64,000 nucleotides of DNA from Humibacter sp. RRB41 (GCF_022761015.1 NZ_JAKWJQ010000003.1:496001-560000); one strand, 5' to 3'; positions 34,926 to 45,861 are shown, numbered from the stretch's first letter. The notes: generated from the letters alone by a model not told the origin. Program-made: numbers and translations.

Positions 34926-36602
34926 ATGCCCGCGTCGGTATACGATCCGCCCGTACTTGAGCCGGGCACCTTGCGCATCATCCCAACCGGCGGCCTCGGC
35001 GAGATCGGTCGCAATATGACCGTCTTCGAGATCGACGGCAAGATCCTCATCGTCGACTGCGGCGTGCTGTTCCCCGAACAGGACCAGCCAGGCGTCGACC
35101 TGATCCTGCCCGACTTCGGGCCGGTGCGTGATCGGCTCGACGACGTCGTCGGCGTGGTGCTCACGCACGGCCACGAGGACCACATCGGTGCAGTGCCGTA
35201 TCTGCTCAAGCTGCGGGGGGACATTCCCCTGATCGGCTCGGGTCTGACGCTCGCGCTCGTGGAGGCGAAGCTCAAGGAGCACCGCATCCAGCCGTACACG
35301 CTCACGGTGAAGGAGGGCCAGCACGAACAGCTCGGCCCGTTCGGGCTCGAGTTCGTTGCGGTGAACCACTCGATTCCGGATGCCCTCGCCGTCGCCATCA
35401 GCACCACGGCAGGCGTCGTGCTGCACACCGGCGACTTCAAGATGGACCAGTTGCCCCTGGACGATCGCATCACCGATCTGCGTGCATTCGCGAGACTCGG
35501 CGAAGCGGGAGTCGACTTGTTCCTCGTCGACTCGACGAACGCCGACGTGCCTGGGTTCACTCCGCTGGAGCGCTCGATCGGGCCGGTGCTCGACAGCGTC
35601 ATCGCCCGCGCGCCGCGCCGCGTGATCGTCGCCAGCTTCTCCAGTCACGTGCATCGCGTGCAGCAGGTGCTCCACGCGGCCGCCGCGAACGGTCGCCGCG
35701 TCGCACTGCTCGGCCGTTCGATGGTGCGGAACATGACCATCGCCGCCGAGTTGGGCTACCTCAAGGTGCCCGACGGCGTGCTCATCGACTACAAGAAGGC
35801 CGCCGACCTTCCGGACGATCAGGTGGTCTACATGTCCACCGGGTCCCAGGGCGAGCCGATGGCGGTGCTCGCCCGCATGGCCAACCTCGATCACCAGATC
35901 GAGGTCGGGCAGGGCGACACGGTCATCCTGGCGTCGAGTCTCATCCCCGGTAACGAGAACGCCGTGTACCGCGTGATCGACGGACTCACCAAGCTCGGTG
36001 CGACGGTCGTGCACAAGGGCAACGCGAAGGTGCACGTCTCAGGTCACGCCGCGGCAGGCGAGCTGCTGTACTGCTACAACATCCTGAAGCCGCGCAACGT
36101 CATGCCGGTGCACGGGGAGTATCGCCACCTGGTCGCGAACGCCAAGCTCGCACAAGACACCGGCGTGCCCGAAGAACGCACCATCCTCGCCGAGGACGGC
36201 ACCGTGATCGACCTGCTCGACGGTGTCGCGACCGTCGTCGGCCAGCTCGACCTCGGCTTCGTCTACGTCGACGGCTCGACGGTCGGCGAGATCACGGATG
36301 CCGACCTCAAGGACCGCAGGATCCTCGGAGAGGAGGGCTTCATCTCGATCATCGTGGTGGTGGAGGCCGGAACGGGCCGCATCATCACGGGCCCTGAGAT
36401 CCACGCGAAGGGATTCGCGGAGGACGACGCCATCTTCGACGCCGTGAAGCCGAAGATCGCCGCCGCCCTCTCGGATGCCTCACACAACGGAGTCCGTGAC
36501 GCCCACGCCCTGAGCCAGGTCGTTCGGCGAACAGTTGGCCGCTGGGTGAACACCAGCTACCGCCGTCGCCCGATGATCGTGCCGCTCGTGATCGAGGCTT
36601 AG
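34926..36602 (+). CDS. rnj: ribonuclease J
   Basis: 558 residues, full-length RNase J with metallo-beta-lactamase, beta-CASP and C-terminal domains. The zinc motif is HGHEDH (H81-H86), with GDFKMDQ and the beta-CASP motifs VASFSSHVHRVQQVL and VHVSGHAAAGEL. It has 5'-to-3' exonuclease and endonuclease activity in mRNA and rRNA turnover. The ATG has TGGAGGCACGGC upstream, so unlike its neighbours it is not leaderless. It probably shares the dapA transcript. Confidence 0.97.
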   Translation: MPASVYDPPVLEPGTLRIIPTGGLGEIGRNMTVFEIDGKILIVDCGVLFPEQDQPGVDLILPDFGPVRDRLDDVVGVVLTHGHEDHIGAVPYLLKLRGDIPLIGSGLTLALVEAKLKEHRIQPYTLTVKEGQHEQLGPFGLEFVAVNHSIPDALAVAISTTAGVVLHTGDFKMDQLPLDDRITDLRAFARLGEAGVDLFLVDSTNADVPGFTPLERSIGPVLDSVIARAPRRVIVASFSSHVHRVQQVLHAAAANGRRVALLGRSMVRNMTIAAELGYLKVPDGVLIDYKKAADLPDDQVVYMSTGSQGEPMAVLARMANLDHQIEVGQGDTVILASSLIPGNENAVYRVIDGLTKLGATVVHKGNAKVHVSGHAAAGELLYCYNILKPRNVMPVHGEYRHLVANAKLAQDTGVPEERTILAEDGTVIDLLDGVATVVGQLDLGFVYVDGSTVGEITDADLKDRRILGEEGFISIIVVVEAGTGRIITGPEIHAKGFAEDDAIFDAVKPKIAAALSDASHNGVRDAHALSQVVRRTVGRWVNTSYRRRPMIVPLVIEA

Positions 36603-36653
36603 CGTCGATGAGACGGTGCTCCGGCTCGATACACGTCCGAAACAACTGAGCCG

Positions 36654-36659
36654 TACCCT
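36654..36659 (+). promoter_or_regulatory. -10 box (TACCCT) of the acetyltransferase gene
   Basis: Six nt from ATG 36666. Confidence 0.5.
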
Positions 36660-36665
36660 CCTGCC

Positions 36666-37157
36666 ATGGACGGCCTGATGATTCGTCGTGCAGTGGCGAG
36701 CGATTCCGGGTTTCTCCGTGACATGCTCGTCGAGGCGGCGAACGGCGGGGCGGAACCCCCACGGTCACGGGTCGCCGTTCTCGACGATCCGAGCATCGGG
36801 CGCTACCTCGCGCAGTGGCCGCGCCCAGGTGACATCGGACTCGTCGCCGTCGATCGGGATGACACTCCGGTCGGTGCCTGCTGGGCGCGCCTGTTCCCTG
36901 CGGATGCTCCCGGCTCCGGATTCGTGGCATCCGGCGTTCCAGAACTGACCCTGGGCGTGAACTCGCAGTGGCGTGCGCTCGGGGTCGGCAGGACGCTTCT
37001 CCAGTCGTTGCACGGCGCTGTCAGAGCCGGCGGCTACTCGAGGGTCAGTCTCAGCGTGCGCCGCACGAACGTGGCAAGAAGGCTGTACGTCAGCGAGGGC
37101 TATACGGTCGTGTCGTCGAGCGCGACGACCGATGTGATGGTGCGCGTGCTCGTCTGA
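36666..37157 (+). CDS. GNAT-family N-acetyltransferase
   Basis: 163 residues. [31 protein letters not shown] is motif A, with the RALGVG acetyl-CoA loop, followed by [23 protein letters not shown]. Glutamate and arginine spacing is ordinary for the fold. The acceptor is unknown. In mycobacteria an acetyltransferase gene (argA) also lies beside ftsK, but I cannot show that this is the same enzyme. Confidence 0.85.
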   Translation: MDGLMIRRAVASDSGFLRDMLVEAANGGAEPPRSRVAVLDDPSIGRYLAQWPRPGDIGLVAVDRDDTPVGACWARLFPADAPGSGFVASGVPELTLGVNSQWRALGVGRTLLQSLHGAVRAGGYSRVSLSVRRTNVARRLYVSEGYTVVSSSATTDVMVRVLV

Positions 37158-37218
37158 GCGGTGTTCGCCATCTGCGAGACACCCGTTGGCGCTCCGCGCC
37201 GTTGACACCCGCCGCCGC

Positions 37219-37224
37219 TACCTT
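37219..37224 (+). promoter_or_regulatory. -10 box (TACCTT) of ftsK
   Basis: Seven nt from ATG 37232. A TTGACA at 37202-37207 is only 11 bp away, too close to act as its -35. Confidence 0.45.
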
Positions 37225-37231
37225 TGTGTTC

Positions 37232-40030
37232 ATGGCCACGAGCACCAAGTCGACGTCGCGCGCCCGCACGCGCAGCACGTCGGCCGCGCGCTCGCCGTCG
37301 AAACAGGCGGCGACGCAGAAGACGAAGGTGTTGCCCACGCCGAAATCGGAACGTGGTGCACTCTCGCGCGCGTGGCTAGGGCTGGCCCATCTCGTCGGCG
37401 GCGCCGCCAGAGCGTTCGGACCGGAGAAGCTGGCCAAGGAGGAGCGCCGAGACGGCCTCCCGTTCTTCATCGTGCTGCTCGCGATCGCCGGAGCGGTCGT
37501 CGAGTGGTTCCTGATCGACAACGCGGTGGCGCAGCAGCTCGACGTCTGGACGTTCGGGGGACTCTTCGGCCGAGTGGCGTTCGCGCTTCCCGTCGTCATG
37601 CTGCTGCTGGCGATTTGGCTGTTCCGTCATCCGGCCTCCGTGCACGACAACACACGCATCGGCATCGGCCTCGCGCTGCTCCTCGTCACGGTCTCGGCGT
37701 TGTGCGAGATCTTCTCGTCGCGGCCGCAGCCGGCCGACGGCATGGAGCTGTTGGCGAAGGCCGGCGGCGTGATCGGCTGGATGGCCGGAGCCCCCCTTGT
37801 CGCGCTCGCGACGCCCGTTGGCGCGGCTGCGATCGTCATCGTGGTGCTGCTCCTCAGCATTCTGATCATGACCAAGACCCCGCCGAACCGCATCGGACGC
37901 CGACTCGGCGAGCTCTACTCCTACCTGTTCGGTGCTCAGCGAACCGACGGCGAGGAGCAGGATGCCGCCGAGCAGACCTCGAAGACGCGTCGCGGCAAGT
38001 CGGCGGATGCGGAATCCGACTCTGATGATGACGAGTCCGAGCAGAGCCTGCCGTGGTGGCGCCGCAACAAGAGCGGCAGGGAGGTCGACCCGAAGTTCGA
38101 GCAGAGTGGTCCATCGTTCACCGAGGTTCTCGGCATCGACAGCTCGGCCACCGGAAGCTTCGACACCGCGCTCGAACCGGCGCCGCAGGACTACAAGACC
38201 GAGGTGCTCGCCGATCTGCGCGATGCCGAGAACGCTGTCAGCCGCTTCACCGGAGACGTATCCCGCGCCGGCAAGCATCCGACAGGGCTCCGCCCCGACA
38301 CGGCGACGGCCGTACTGCCGGGCTTCGGTGCTCTGTCGGACGACGACTTCGACGTCGCCGCCGCAGAGGCGGCGAAGCCGCTCGACGGTGTCCCGGAGGC
38401 CCCGTATGTGCTGCCGGCAGCCTCCACGCTCGCCCCTGGAACTCCCGCGAAGACACGTTCGGCGGCGAACGACGAGGTCGTCGCGTCGATCACGTCGGTG
38501 CTCGATCAGTTCCAGGTCGATGCGCGTGTGACGGGCTTCTCCCGCGGTCCGACCGTGACGCAGTACGAGATCGAGCTCGGCCCCGGTGTGAAGGTGGAGC
38601 GCGTCACCGCCCTCAGCAAGAACCTCTCCTACGCCGTCGCATCGAACGAAGTACGCATTCTCTCGCCCATTCCGGGCAAGAGCGCAATCGGCGTCGAGAT
38701 CCCGAATAGCGACCGTGAGACCGTCTCGTTGGGTGATGTGTTGCGGTCGGCTGCGGCAGCGAACAGCCATCATCCGATGACCATCGGAGTGGGCAAAGAT
38801 GTCGGCGGCGGCTTCGTCGTCGCCAATCTCGCCAAGATGCCGCACCTTCTGGTGGCTGGCGCAACCGGTACGGGCAAGTCGGTCTTCGTGAATGTGATGA
38901 TCACGAGCGTGCTGATGCGGGCCAAGCCCAGCGAGGTGCGCATGGTGCTCATCGACCCGAAGCGGGTCGAGCTCACGGCATACGCTGGAGTTCCGCACCT
39001 GATCACGCCCATCATCACCAGCCCGAAGAAGGCGGCCGAGGCGCTGCAGTGGGTCGTGAAAGAGATGGACATGCGCTACGACGACCTGGCGAGCTTCGGG
39101 TTCCGTCACATCGACGACTTCAACAAGGCCGTACGAAACGACGAGATCAAGCTTCCCGAGGGGAGCGAGCGCAAACTGAAGGCCTATCCCTACCTGCTCG
39201 TCGTGGTCGACGAGCTCGCTGACCTCATGATGGTGGCACCTCGCGACGTCGAGGACTCGATCGTGCGCATCACGCAGCTCGCCCGCGCGTCCGGAATCCA
39301 TCTGGTGCTAGCGACCCAACGACCCTCCGTCGACGTGGTCACCGGGCTCATCAAGGCGAACGTGCCGTCGCGCTTCGCGCTCGCGGTCTCGAGCGTCACC
39401 GATTCCCGCGTCATTCTCGACCAGCCCGGCGCCGAAAAGCTGATCGGGCAAGGCGACGGGCTCTTCCTGCCGATGGGGGCCTCGAAGCCGATACGTGTGC
39501 AGGGTGCATGGGTGTCGGAGAGCGAGATCCAACGTGTCGTCGAGCACGTGACGAGTCAGGCACGTCCCGAGTACCGGCAAGATGTCGCCGCCGCGCCGGA
39601 GAAGAAGCAGATCGATTCCGACATCGGAGACGACCTCGACCTTCTGCTGGCCGCAGCCGAGCTCGTGATCTCGAGTCAGTTCGGTTCGACGTCGATGCTG
39701 CAGCGCAAGCTGCGGGTGGGATTCGCCAAGGCCGGTCGCCTGATGGATCTGCTCGAGTCGAGGGACATCGTCGGCCCGTCAGAGGGGTCGAAAGCCCGGG
39801 ACGTGCTCGCCACGCCAGAACAGCTCGGTCAGGTGCTAGGGCGACTGCGGGGCGGCGACAGCAGCGCACAGGCATCCGCAGCACCGAGCCAGCCGCAGGC
39901 GCAGCAGACGGCCGGGCCGCAGCAGGACGATCGCTACGACAACGACCCGGTCGGGGCGAAGTTCGATGACCTCGAAGAGGTCGAGGGCGACACCGACGAG
40001 GACGCCTGGGGTCTGACCGGGCGCGACTGA
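37232..40030 (+). CDS. ftsK: DNA translocase FtsK/SpoIIIE
   Basis: 932 residues. A basic N-terminal tail of about 60 is followed by four membrane helices (about 80-210), an acidic linker, and the motor. The Walker A motif GATGTGKS is near 543, Walker B is [13 protein letters not shown], and the C-terminal gamma winged helix ([25 protein letters not shown]) reads the DNA. It pumps chromosome termini through the closing septum. ATG 37232 fits the leaderless -10 spacing; an open frame to 36968 lies inside the acetyltransferase gene. Confidence 0.96.
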   Translation: MATSTKSTSRARTRSTSAARSPSKQAATQKTKVLPTPKSERGALSRAWLGLAHLVGGAARAFGPEKLAKEERRDGLPFFIVLLAIAGAVVEWFLIDNAVAQQLDVWTFGGLFGRVAFALPVVMLLLAIWLFRHPASVHDNTRIGIGLALLLVTVSALCEIFSSRPQPADGMELLAKAGGVIGWMAGAPLVALATPVGAAAIVIVVLLLSILIMTKTPPNRIGRRLGELYSYLFGAQRTDGEEQDAAEQTSKTRRGKSADAESDSDDDESEQSLPWWRRNKSGREVDPKFEQSGPSFTEVLGIDSSATGSFDTALEPAPQDYKTEVLADLRDAENAVSRFTGDVSRAGKHPTGLRPDTATAVLPGFGALSDDDFDVAAAEAAKPLDGVPEAPYVLPAASTLAPGTPAKTRSAANDEVVASITSVLDQFQVDARVTGFSRGPTVTQYEIELGPGVKVERVTALSKNLSYAVASNEVRILSPIPGKSAIGVEIPNSDRETVSLGDVLRSAAAANSHHPMTIGVGKDVGGGFVVANLAKMPHLLVAGATGTGKSVFVNVMITSVLMRAKPSEVRMVLIDPKRVELTAYAGVPHLITPIITSPKKAAEALQWVVKEMDMRYDDLASFGFRHIDDFNKAVRNDEIKLPEGSERKLKAYPYLLVVVDELADLMMVAPRDVEDSIVRITQLARASGIHLVLATQRPSVDVVTGLIKANVPSRFALAVSSVTDSRVILDQPGAEKLIGQGDGLFLPMGASKPIRVQGAWVSESEIQRVVEHVTSQARPEYRQDVAAAPEKKQIDSDIGDDLDLLLAAAELVISSQFGSTSMLQRKLRVGFAKAGRLMDLLESRDIVGPSEGSKARDVLATPEQLGQVLGRLRGGDSSAQASAAPSQPQAQQTAGPQQDDRYDNDPVGAKFDDLEEVEGDTDEDAWGLTGRD

Positions 40031-40066
40031 CGGCTCGCGGTACGGTCTCACATCGGCAGCTGACCG

Positions 40067-40072
40067 TAGGCT
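40067..40072 (+). promoter_or_regulatory. -10 box (TAGGCT) of pgsA
   Basis: Six nt from ATG 40079. Confidence 0.6.
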
Positions 40073-40078
40073 GATCGC

Positions 40079-40687
40079 ATGACCGACTCCGGCCAGGCAT
40101 CCTCACCCACCACGCCAGGCAACTTCAACCTGCCGAACATCATCACGGTCGTGCGGATCATCCTCGCGCCCGTGTTCTTCTGGCTGGTGCTGGCGGATGC
40201 CGGAGCCGACGGCGCGTTGCGCTGGATCGCTGCGGCGCTCTTCATCATCGCCATCGCGACGGACGGCATCGACGGTGCGATCGCCCGCAGGCGAGGAATG
40301 GTCACCGATCTCGGCAAGATCCTCGACCCCATCGCCGACAAGCTGCTCACTTCCGGAGCTCTGGTCTGTCTCTCCATCATGGGTGAGCTCTGGTGGTGGG
40401 TGACGATCGTGATCGTGGTGCGCGAGGTGGGCATCACGGTGTGGCGCATGGTCGAGTTGTCCAGGGGCAACGTCGTTCCGGCCGGCAGCGGGGGCAAGCT
40501 CAAGACGGTCGCACAGGCCGTCGCGATCTCCTTCGCGCTCGCTCCGCTCTGGACCTTCCTCGGTGACTGGGTGTTCTGGCTGAACTGGGTGCTGATGGGA
40601 ATCGCCCTCGTGCTCACCGTCTGGTCCGGCGCCAGCTACCTCTGGCAGGCGTATCGCCTCGCTGCGGCGCGACAGGCGCGGTCGTGA
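40079..40687 (+). CDS. pgsA: CDP-diacylglycerol-glycerol-3-phosphate 3-phosphatidyltransferase
   Basis: 202 residues with about five hydrophobic segments. The CDP-alcohol phosphotransferase motif is present as DGIDGAIARRRGMVTDLGKILDPIADKLL (in pieces), with the conserved Asp-Gly...Asp-Gly-Ala-Arg...Gly...Asp...Asp. It makes phosphatidylglycerol phosphate at the membrane. The cinA gene overlaps its stop, a common actinobacterial operon. Confidence 0.93.
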   Translation: MTDSGQASSPTTPGNFNLPNIITVVRIILAPVFFWLVLADAGADGALRWIAAALFIIAIATDGIDGAIARRRGMVTDLGKILDPIADKLLTSGALVCLSIMGELWWWVTIVIVVREVGITVWRMVELSRGNVVPAGSGGKLKTVAQAVAISFALAPLWTFLGDWVFWLNWVLMGIALVLTVWSGASYLWQAYRLAAARQARS

Positions 40688-41184
40688 CGACCGGTGGTGC
40701 GGATGCCACGGCACGGCTGATCTCGCGGCTCGCCTCGCGCGGACTCACGGTCGCCGTCGCGGAGTCGCTCACCGGCGGCGCCCTCGCGGCCGAGCTCACC
40801 CGGCCGGCCGGGGCGTCCGCTGTCGTGCTCGGCGGCGTGGTCGTCTATGCGACGGAGCTCAAGCACACGCTGGTAGGAGTGGATGCCGCTCTGCTGGCCG
40901 AACACGGCCCCGTTCACCCCGAGGTCGCCAGGCAGCTCGCCCGCGGCGTACGCGAGCGACTTGCCGTGGGTGGCAGGGCGGCCGACATCGGCATCGCGAC
41001 CACAGGCGTCGCGGGGCCGGACGGCCAGGGCGGACAGGCACCGGGAACCGTGTTCCTCGGCCTGTCCTACGGCGAGACGACCGAGGCCATGCCACTCGCA
41101 CTGACCGGTGACAGAGCGACGATCAGGGTGCAGACGGTCACCGTCGCGACGCAGCTCCTCGTGGAGCGTTTCGCGGCGGAGTGA
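40684..41184 (+). CDS. cinA: CinA C-terminal-domain protein (nicotinamide-nucleotide amidase)
   Basis: 166 residues: only the amidohydrolase domain of CinA, without the MoaB-like N-terminal half, the usual actinobacterial form. AESLTGGALAAEL, YATELKHTLVGV, VGGRAADIGIATTGVAGPDGQGGQ (in pieces) and PGTVFLGLSY are the family motifs. It deamidates nicotinamide mononucleotide in NAD recycling; a link to competence is not implied. GTG overlaps the pgsA stop by ATGA-type overlap (GTGA). Confidence 0.92.
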   Translation: MTTGGADATARLISRLASRGLTVAVAESLTGGALAAELTRPAGASAVVLGGVVVYATELKHTLVGVDAALLAEHGPVHPEVARQLARGVRERLAVGGRAADIGIATTGVAGPDGQGGQAPGTVFLGLSYGETTEAMPLALTGDRATIRVQTVTVATQLLVERFAAE

Positions 41185-41451
41185 GACCGGCGAGGGGCGC
41201 CCGCGAGCCGGCGGAACGGCCGGCGCGGACGTCCGATTCGGTCGGTCCGAAGAAGTCCGAGGATTCGCTGAACCGGCGCCGTCGCGCGCTGCGAACCGGA
41301 ATAGTACGAGTTTCGTCTTCGTTACAGCGTGTGTACTCACACCCAAAACCAAGCCATCGATGGTTAGAGTTTCAGCACGATGCGCGTAGCGTTAGTGCAT
41401 ACTTTGACGATTCGATCGAAGGTTCTGGCAGGAAGAGAAAAGGAGGCTCCA

Positions 41452-41763
41452 ATGATTCTCGTACGTCAGGAAATCGGCGACGTGCTACGGGACTTCCGCC
41501 TGCAGAAGGGGCGCACACTCCGTCAGGTTGCGAGCCGCGCGAGTGTTGCTCTCGGTTACCTCAGTGAGGTGGAGCGAGGTCAGAAGGAGGCGTCGAGCGA
41601 GATTCTCGCTTCGGTCGCCGACGCCCTCGACACCCCCATCTCGGTGATCATGCGCGAGGTCGGAGACAGGCTGGCGGTGCTCGAGGGCATCGATCAGGTG
41701 ATCCCCGACACGGTTCCCGACGAGTTCGTCGCCGCTTTGGACGCGGATCTCGTCGCACGGTGA
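41452..41763 (+). CDS. clgR: XRE-family regulator, ClgR-like
   Basis: 103 residues. The helix-turn-helix spans about 8-60: GDVLRDFRLQKGRTLRQVASRASVALGYLSEVERGQ (in pieces), nearly the pattern of ClgR, which activates clp protease and chaperone genes in actinobacteria. Gene order supports this: ftsK, pgsA and clgR are neighbours in mycobacteria too. A strong AGGAGG precedes ATG 41452. The 267-bp gap upstream carries a TAGAGT box (41365-41370) and a GTGTG/CACAC hairpin (41329-41342). The name is by homology and position. Confidence 0.85.
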   Translation: MILVRQEIGDVLRDFRLQKGRTLRQVASRASVALGYLSEVERGQKEASSEILASVADALDTPISVIMREVGDRLAVLEGIDQVIPDTVPDEFVAALDADLVAR

Positions 41764-41784
41764 CACGTTCGCCGCTAGAGGCCA

Positions 41785-41813
41785 CGGAACGCCCCGCGAT
41801 GCGGGGCGTTCCG
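41785..41813 (+). terminator. terminator of the clgR-like gene
   Basis: A perfect 13-bp stem (CGGAACGCCCCGC) with loop GAT, 21 nt after the stop; only CCGTTAA follows, so the U-tract is poor. Confidence 0.75.
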
Positions 41814-41879
41814 CCGTTAACAGACGACAAGACTCCGTCGGTATGCACGTTCGGCGACTCCTACGGTCTTCGCAGATCG

Positions 41880-41885
41880 TAGGCT
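41880..41885 (+). promoter_or_regulatory. -10 box (TAGGCT) of the DUF3046 gene
   Basis: Seven nt from ATG 41893. Confidence 0.55.
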
Positions 41886-41892
41886 GACTGCG

Positions 41893-42117
41893 ATGCGTGC
41901 GAGCGAATTCAAACGAGCCGTCACCGCCGAATTCGGCGAGCAGTACGGAAGAGCGTTGCTGCGCGACCTTGTGCTCGACCGGCTGGGAAACCGCACGGGG
42001 GATCAGGCGCTGGCTGACGGTGTACCGGAACGAGACGTGTGGTGGGCGCTGTGCGAGGCGATGGAAGTTCCTGTCGCCAGGCGCCACGGCGTCGGCCTTC
42101 CCGAACCGAAGCGCTGA
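41893..42117 (+). CDS. DUF3046 protein
   Basis: 74 residues, a complete small actinobacterial family member: MRASEFKRAVTAEFG at the start, LVLDRLGNRTGDQALADGV in the middle and RDVWWALCEAMEVP near the end. The function is unknown. It is nearly always found immediately upstream of recA in actinobacteria, as here, but recA starts 211 bp later and probably has its own promoter. Confidence 0.9.
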   Translation: MRASEFKRAVTAEFGEQYGRALLRDLVLDRLGNRTGDQALADGVPERDVWWALCEAMEVPVARRHGVGLPEPKR

Positions 42118-42328
42118 CCGGTACGGAGTGCGCGAATCGCGAGTTCTCGTGGTGCGACACGCCATCGATGATGCGAAGAGATGTTCGGTAGTTGGTACTC
42201 TGAGGCCACAGACCTGATCGAAGCGAGTTATCCACCGGACCGCACCCTGCATCTACGGATGTCACCGGTGCGACTTACGGTACGAAGCAGCGAGTTCTCA
42301 ACGACTGTCCCGGCGAAAGGAAGCCATC

Positions 42329-43402
42329 ATGCCCACACCAGCGGATCGCGAAAAAGCACTCGAGACTGCGCTGGCCCAGATCGACCGCCAGTTCGGAAAA
42401 GGCTCGGTCATGCGTTTGGGCAGCGACGAGCGTGCGCCCGTCGAGGTCGTGTCGACCGGCTCGATCGCTCTCGATGTCGCGCTCGGCATCGGCGGTCTTC
42501 CGCGCGGACGCATCGTCGAGATCTACGGGCCTGAGTCCTCGGGTAAGACGACCCTGACGCTGCACGCCATCGCCAACGCGCAGAAGGGCGGCGGCATCGC
42601 AGCCTTCATCGACGCCGAGCACGCGCTCGACCCGGAGTACGCGAAGAAGCTCGGTGTCGACATAGATGCCCTTCTCGTGTCGCAGCCCGACACGGGGGAG
42701 CAGGCGCTCGAGATCGCCGACATGCTCGTGCGCAGCGGATCGATCGACCTCATCGTGATCGACTCCGTCGCGGCACTCGTGCCCCGTGCCGAGATCGAGG
42801 GTGAGATGGGCGACTCGCACGTCGGTCTGCAGGCACGTCTGATGTCTCAGGCGCTCCGCAAACTCACGGGCGGGCTGAACCAGACCAACACGACCATGAT
42901 CTTCATCAACCAGTTGCGCGAGAAGATCGGCGTGTTCTTCGGTAGCCCAGAGACCACAGCCGGTGGCAAGGCGCTCAAGTTCTACGCATCGGTCCGCTTG
43001 GACATCCGGCGCATCGAGACGCTGAAGGACGGTACAGAGGCCGTTGGCAACCGCACCAGGGTCAAGGTGGTCAAGAACAAGATGGCGCCGCCCTTCAAGC
43101 AAGCCGAGTTCGACATCCTTTACGGTGTCGGCATTTCCCGCGAGGGCAGCCTGATCGACTACGGCGTTGAGCAGGGCATCGTGAAGAAGTCGGGTGCCTG
43201 GTACACGTACGAGGGTGATCAGCTCGGCCAGGGCAAGGAGAACTCGCGCAACTTCCTCATCTCCAACCCCGACATCGCGTTGGATATCGAGCGCAAGATC
43301 CTGGTCAAACTCGGTGTGGTTGCCGACCCGAATGCTCCGGCGGAGCCGGCGTCGAATGTCGAGTCGATCGCGCCTAAGATCGCACAGCGCAAGGGCGCCT
43401 AG
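42329..43402 (+). CDS. recA: recombinase RecA
   Basis: 357 residues. Walker A is GPESSGKT at 67-74, with the usual [40 protein letters not shown] and [17 protein letters not shown] regions. It forms the strand-exchange filament and triggers LexA self-cleavage. CGAAAGGAAGCC precedes the ATG. The 211-bp leader/promoter region shows no perfect TCGAAC-N4-GTTCGA box; GATCGAAGCGAGTT (around 42217) is the nearest and is a poor match. It is followed by recX at 14 bp. Confidence 0.98.
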   Translation: MPTPADREKALETALAQIDRQFGKGSVMRLGSDERAPVEVVSTGSIALDVALGIGGLPRGRIVEIYGPESSGKTTLTLHAIANAQKGGGIAAFIDAEHALDPEYAKKLGVDIDALLVSQPDTGEQALEIADMLVRSGSIDLIVIDSVAALVPRAEIEGEMGDSHVGLQARLMSQALRKLTGGLNQTNTTMIFINQLREKIGVFFGSPETTAGGKALKFYASVRLDIRRIETLKDGTEAVGNRTRVKVVKNKMAPPFKQAEFDILYGVGISREGSLIDYGVEQGIVKKSGAWYTYEGDQLGQGKENSRNFLISNPDIALDIERKILVKLGVVADPNAPAEPASNVESIAPKIAQRKGA

Positions 43403-43416
43403 GGCGGGAGCCCACG

Positions 43417-44154
43417 ATGGTCGTCCAGTTCCCGCCGGCAGGAGATTCCGAGCGGCCGAAGCGCCGCCGGCCGCCGGGTGCCATGACATCCGGCGGCCGC
43501 TCAGGAGATCTCGCGCCGGTGACCTATCTGCCTGGAGCGCAGCCCTCGGCTGCTGCTCAGCACGCGCTCGAGCGAGTCAACGCGGTGTCGCGGCGGGACG
43601 ACGGCGACGGCGATCATGAGGCCGACGGCCGCGGTCGAGGTGGGCGCGATCGCAAGACCACCAGAGCGAACAATGTGGCGATCCACCAGTTGGCGCGCCG
43701 TGGGATGTCGCGCTGGGAACTCGAGCAGGTGCTCGCGAAACGCGAAGTGGACGACGAAACCGCTGCAGCCGAGCTCGATCGGCTGGAGAGTATCGGGCTC
43801 GTCGACGATGCGGCCCTTGCCGTTTCGATGGTCTACGCGATGCATACCAGAAAGGGCTCTGGACGCTCCGCGATCGAATCCGAGCTTCGCAGAAGGCACC
43901 TCGACGACGACGTGATCGCCGACGCGATGGCGGAGCTCGACGGTGACGACGAGAAGGAACGCGCCACAGAGCTGGCCGTCGCACGAGCCAGGCAGCTGAC
44001 GAGTCTCGACTACGACGTGGCGTCGCGCAGGCTCAGTGGTTTCCTCCTCCGCAAGGGATACGACGGCGAGACGGTCCGGGCCGCTGTGCGCACGGCGCTC
44101 GAGTCGCATCCCAGAGGGCCGTCCACCGACGGAGGACGGGTTCGGTTCCGCTGA
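43417..44154 (+). CDS. recX: regulatory protein RecX
   Basis: 245 residues. Residues from about 85 on are RecX: AIHQLARRGMSRWELEQVLAKREVDDE, then LDRLESIGLVDDAALAVSMVYAMHTRKGSGRSAIESELRRR (in pieces) and the final triple-helix repeat. RecX restrains RecA filaments. The N-terminal 80 residues are an unusual basic/Gly/Asp-rich extension that looks disordered. The gap to recA is 14 bp, so they are co-transcribed. Confidence 0.92.
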   Translation: MVVQFPPAGDSERPKRRRPPGAMTSGGRSGDLAPVTYLPGAQPSAAAQHALERVNAVSRRDDGDGDHEADGRGRGGRDRKTTRANNVAIHQLARRGMSRWELEQVLAKREVDDETAAAELDRLESIGLVDDAALAVSMVYAMHTRKGSGRSAIESELRRRHLDDDVIADAMAELDGDDEKERATELAVARARQLTSLDYDVASRRLSGFLLRKGYDGETVRAAVRTALESHPRGPSTDGGRVRFR

Positions 44155-44238
44155 CCGGGCACCACTCGGGTAGGCAGGCCGAGCAGTCAGGGCATGCGAA
44201 CGAAGGCGTGTGGCGGCGAACGTAGAATGGTCGGCATT

Positions 44239-45861
44239 ATGAGCATTGCCGATCGAGTTCGACCCGGCTCGGCGCCCACAGCGATCGCCGTCTCCGATGC
44301 GGCCGTGGACGTCGATGGCCACGTGCGCACGTACGAGGTGCGCACTTTCGGCTGTCAGATGAACGTGCACGATTCCGAGCGCCTGAGCGGATCGCTGGAG
44401 GCTGCGGGATACGTACCGGCTTCCGGCTCCGAGGCCGACGTGGTGGTCATCAACACGTGCGCCGTCCGTGAGAACGCGGACAACAAGCTGTACGGCAACC
44501 TCGGTCACCTGGCATCCGTGAAGCGCCGGCATTCCGGCATGCAGATCGCCGTCGGCGGATGCCTGGCGCAGAAGGACAAGAACGTCATCCTTGAGAAGGC
44601 GCCATGGGTCGATGTCGTCTTCGGCACGCACAACATGGGGTCGTTGCCGAGCCTTCTCGAGCGCGCAAGGCACAACGACGAGGCGCAGATCGAGATCCTC
44701 GACGCCCTGGAGACCTTCCCGTCGACGCTGCCGACAAAACGTGATTCGACCTACAGCGGTTGGGTGTCGATCTCCGTCGGGTGCAACAACACCTGCACGT
44801 TCTGCATCGTGCCCTCGCTGCGCGGCAAGGAGAACGACCGCCGGCCCGGCGAGGTACTGGCAGAGATCCAGTCGCTGGTCGATGACGGCGCCGTCGAGGT
44901 CACGCTGCTCGGCCAGAACGTGAACTCCTACGGAGTCGACTTCGGCGATCGCCTGGCGTTCGGCAAGCTGCTGCGCGCTGCAGGTGAGATCGACGGGCTC
45001 GAACGCATCCGTTTCACCAGCCCTCACCCGGCAGCGTTCACCGACGACGTCATCGAGGCGATGGCTGAGACGCCGGCCGTGATGCCGCAACTGCATATGC
45101 CGTTGCAGTCCGGATCCGACCGCATTCTGCGCGCGATGCGTCGCAGCTACCGCTCCGAGAAGTTCCTCGGCATTCTCGACCGCGTGCGTTCCCGCATTCC
45201 GGATGCCGCGATCAGCACGGATATCATCGTCGGCTTCCCCGGTGAGACGGAGGAGGACTTCCAAGAGACCCTCCGCGTCGTCGAGCAGGCACGGTTCGCG
45301 ACGGCGTTCACGTTCCAGTACTCACCGCGACCGGGTACGCCCGCGGCGACGATGACCGATCAGGTGCCGAAGGAGGTCGTGCAGGACCGCTACGAGCGTC
45401 TCATCGCGCTTCAGGAGCGCATCGGCCTCGAGGAGAACGAGAAGATCGTCGGACGTGAGGTGCAGGTGCTCGTCTCAACAGGCGAGGGCAAGAAGGACGC
45501 TGAGACGCATCGTATGAGCGGTCGTGCGGAAGACAGCAGACTGGTGCACTTCGAGGTGCCGGAAGGCTCGGAGGCGCCACGTCCGGGCGACGTGGTGACA
45601 GTACGGATCACGCACGCCGCCCCGTTCCACTTGTTGGCCGACAGCGAGCCGGGAGTCCCGCTACGCGTACGCCGGACGCGCGCCGGCGACGCCTGGGAGC
45701 GCGCCGACGCGGAGTCCTGCGCGATCCCGGCCCATGGCTCGGGCGGCGCTGCTGCCGGCCCTGTGTCGCTCGGCCTGCCGACGCTGCGTTCGCGTCTCGA
45801 TGCCGGATCCCCGGCGGGACCGACCACGCCCATCTACGATCCTGGCGACGGCGAGCGGTGA
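44239..45861 (+). CDS. miaB: tRNA-2-methylthio-N6-dimethylallyladenosine synthase
   Basis: 540 residues. Auxiliary-cluster cysteines C39, C74 and C108 (GCQMN, NTCAV, GGCLA) and the radical-SAM motif C182, C186 and C189 (CNNTCTFC) are all present, followed by the TRAM domain near 400-460. It thiomethylates A37 of tRNAs reading U-starting codons. The C-terminal 55 or so residues (after the TRAM domain) are an Ala/Gly/Pro extension. ATG 44239 is 10 nt past TAGAAT (44223-44228). The open frame to 44194 is not convincing. Confidence 0.96.
   Translation: MSIADRVRPGSAPTAIAVSDAAVDVDGHVRTYEVRTFGCQMNVHDSERLSGSLEAAGYVPASGSEADVVVINTCAVRENADNKLYGNLGHLASVKRRHSGMQIAVGGCLAQKDKNVILEKAPWVDVVFGTHNMGSLPSLLERARHNDEAQIEILDALETFPSTLPTKRDSTYSGWVSISVGCNNTCTFCIVPSLRGKENDRRPGEVLAEIQSLVDDGAVEVTLLGQNVNSYGVDFGDRLAFGKLLRAAGEIDGLERIRFTSPHPAAFTDDVIEAMAETPAVMPQLHMPLQSGSDRILRAMRRSYRSEKFLGILDRVRSRIPDAAISTDIIVGFPGETEEDFQETLRVVEQARFATAFTFQYSPRPGTPAATMTDQVPKEVVQDRYERLIALQERIGLEENEKIVGREVQVLVSTGEGKKDAETHRMSGRAEDSRLVHFEVPEGSEAPRPGDVVTVRITHAAPFHLLADSEPGVPLRVRRTRAGDAWERADAESCAIPAHGSGGAAAGPVSLGLPTLRSRLDAGSPAGPTTPIYDPGDGER

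Noticed and set aside
33825-36035. 883-codon minus-strand frame joined to the thioredoxin-like gene
   Set aside because: It is antisense to dapA and rnj. The thioredoxin-like protein has a natural start and membrane anchor at 33824.
42118-42328. SOS box upstream of recA
   Set aside because: The nearest sequence has one good half only and wrong spacing, so I did not list it.
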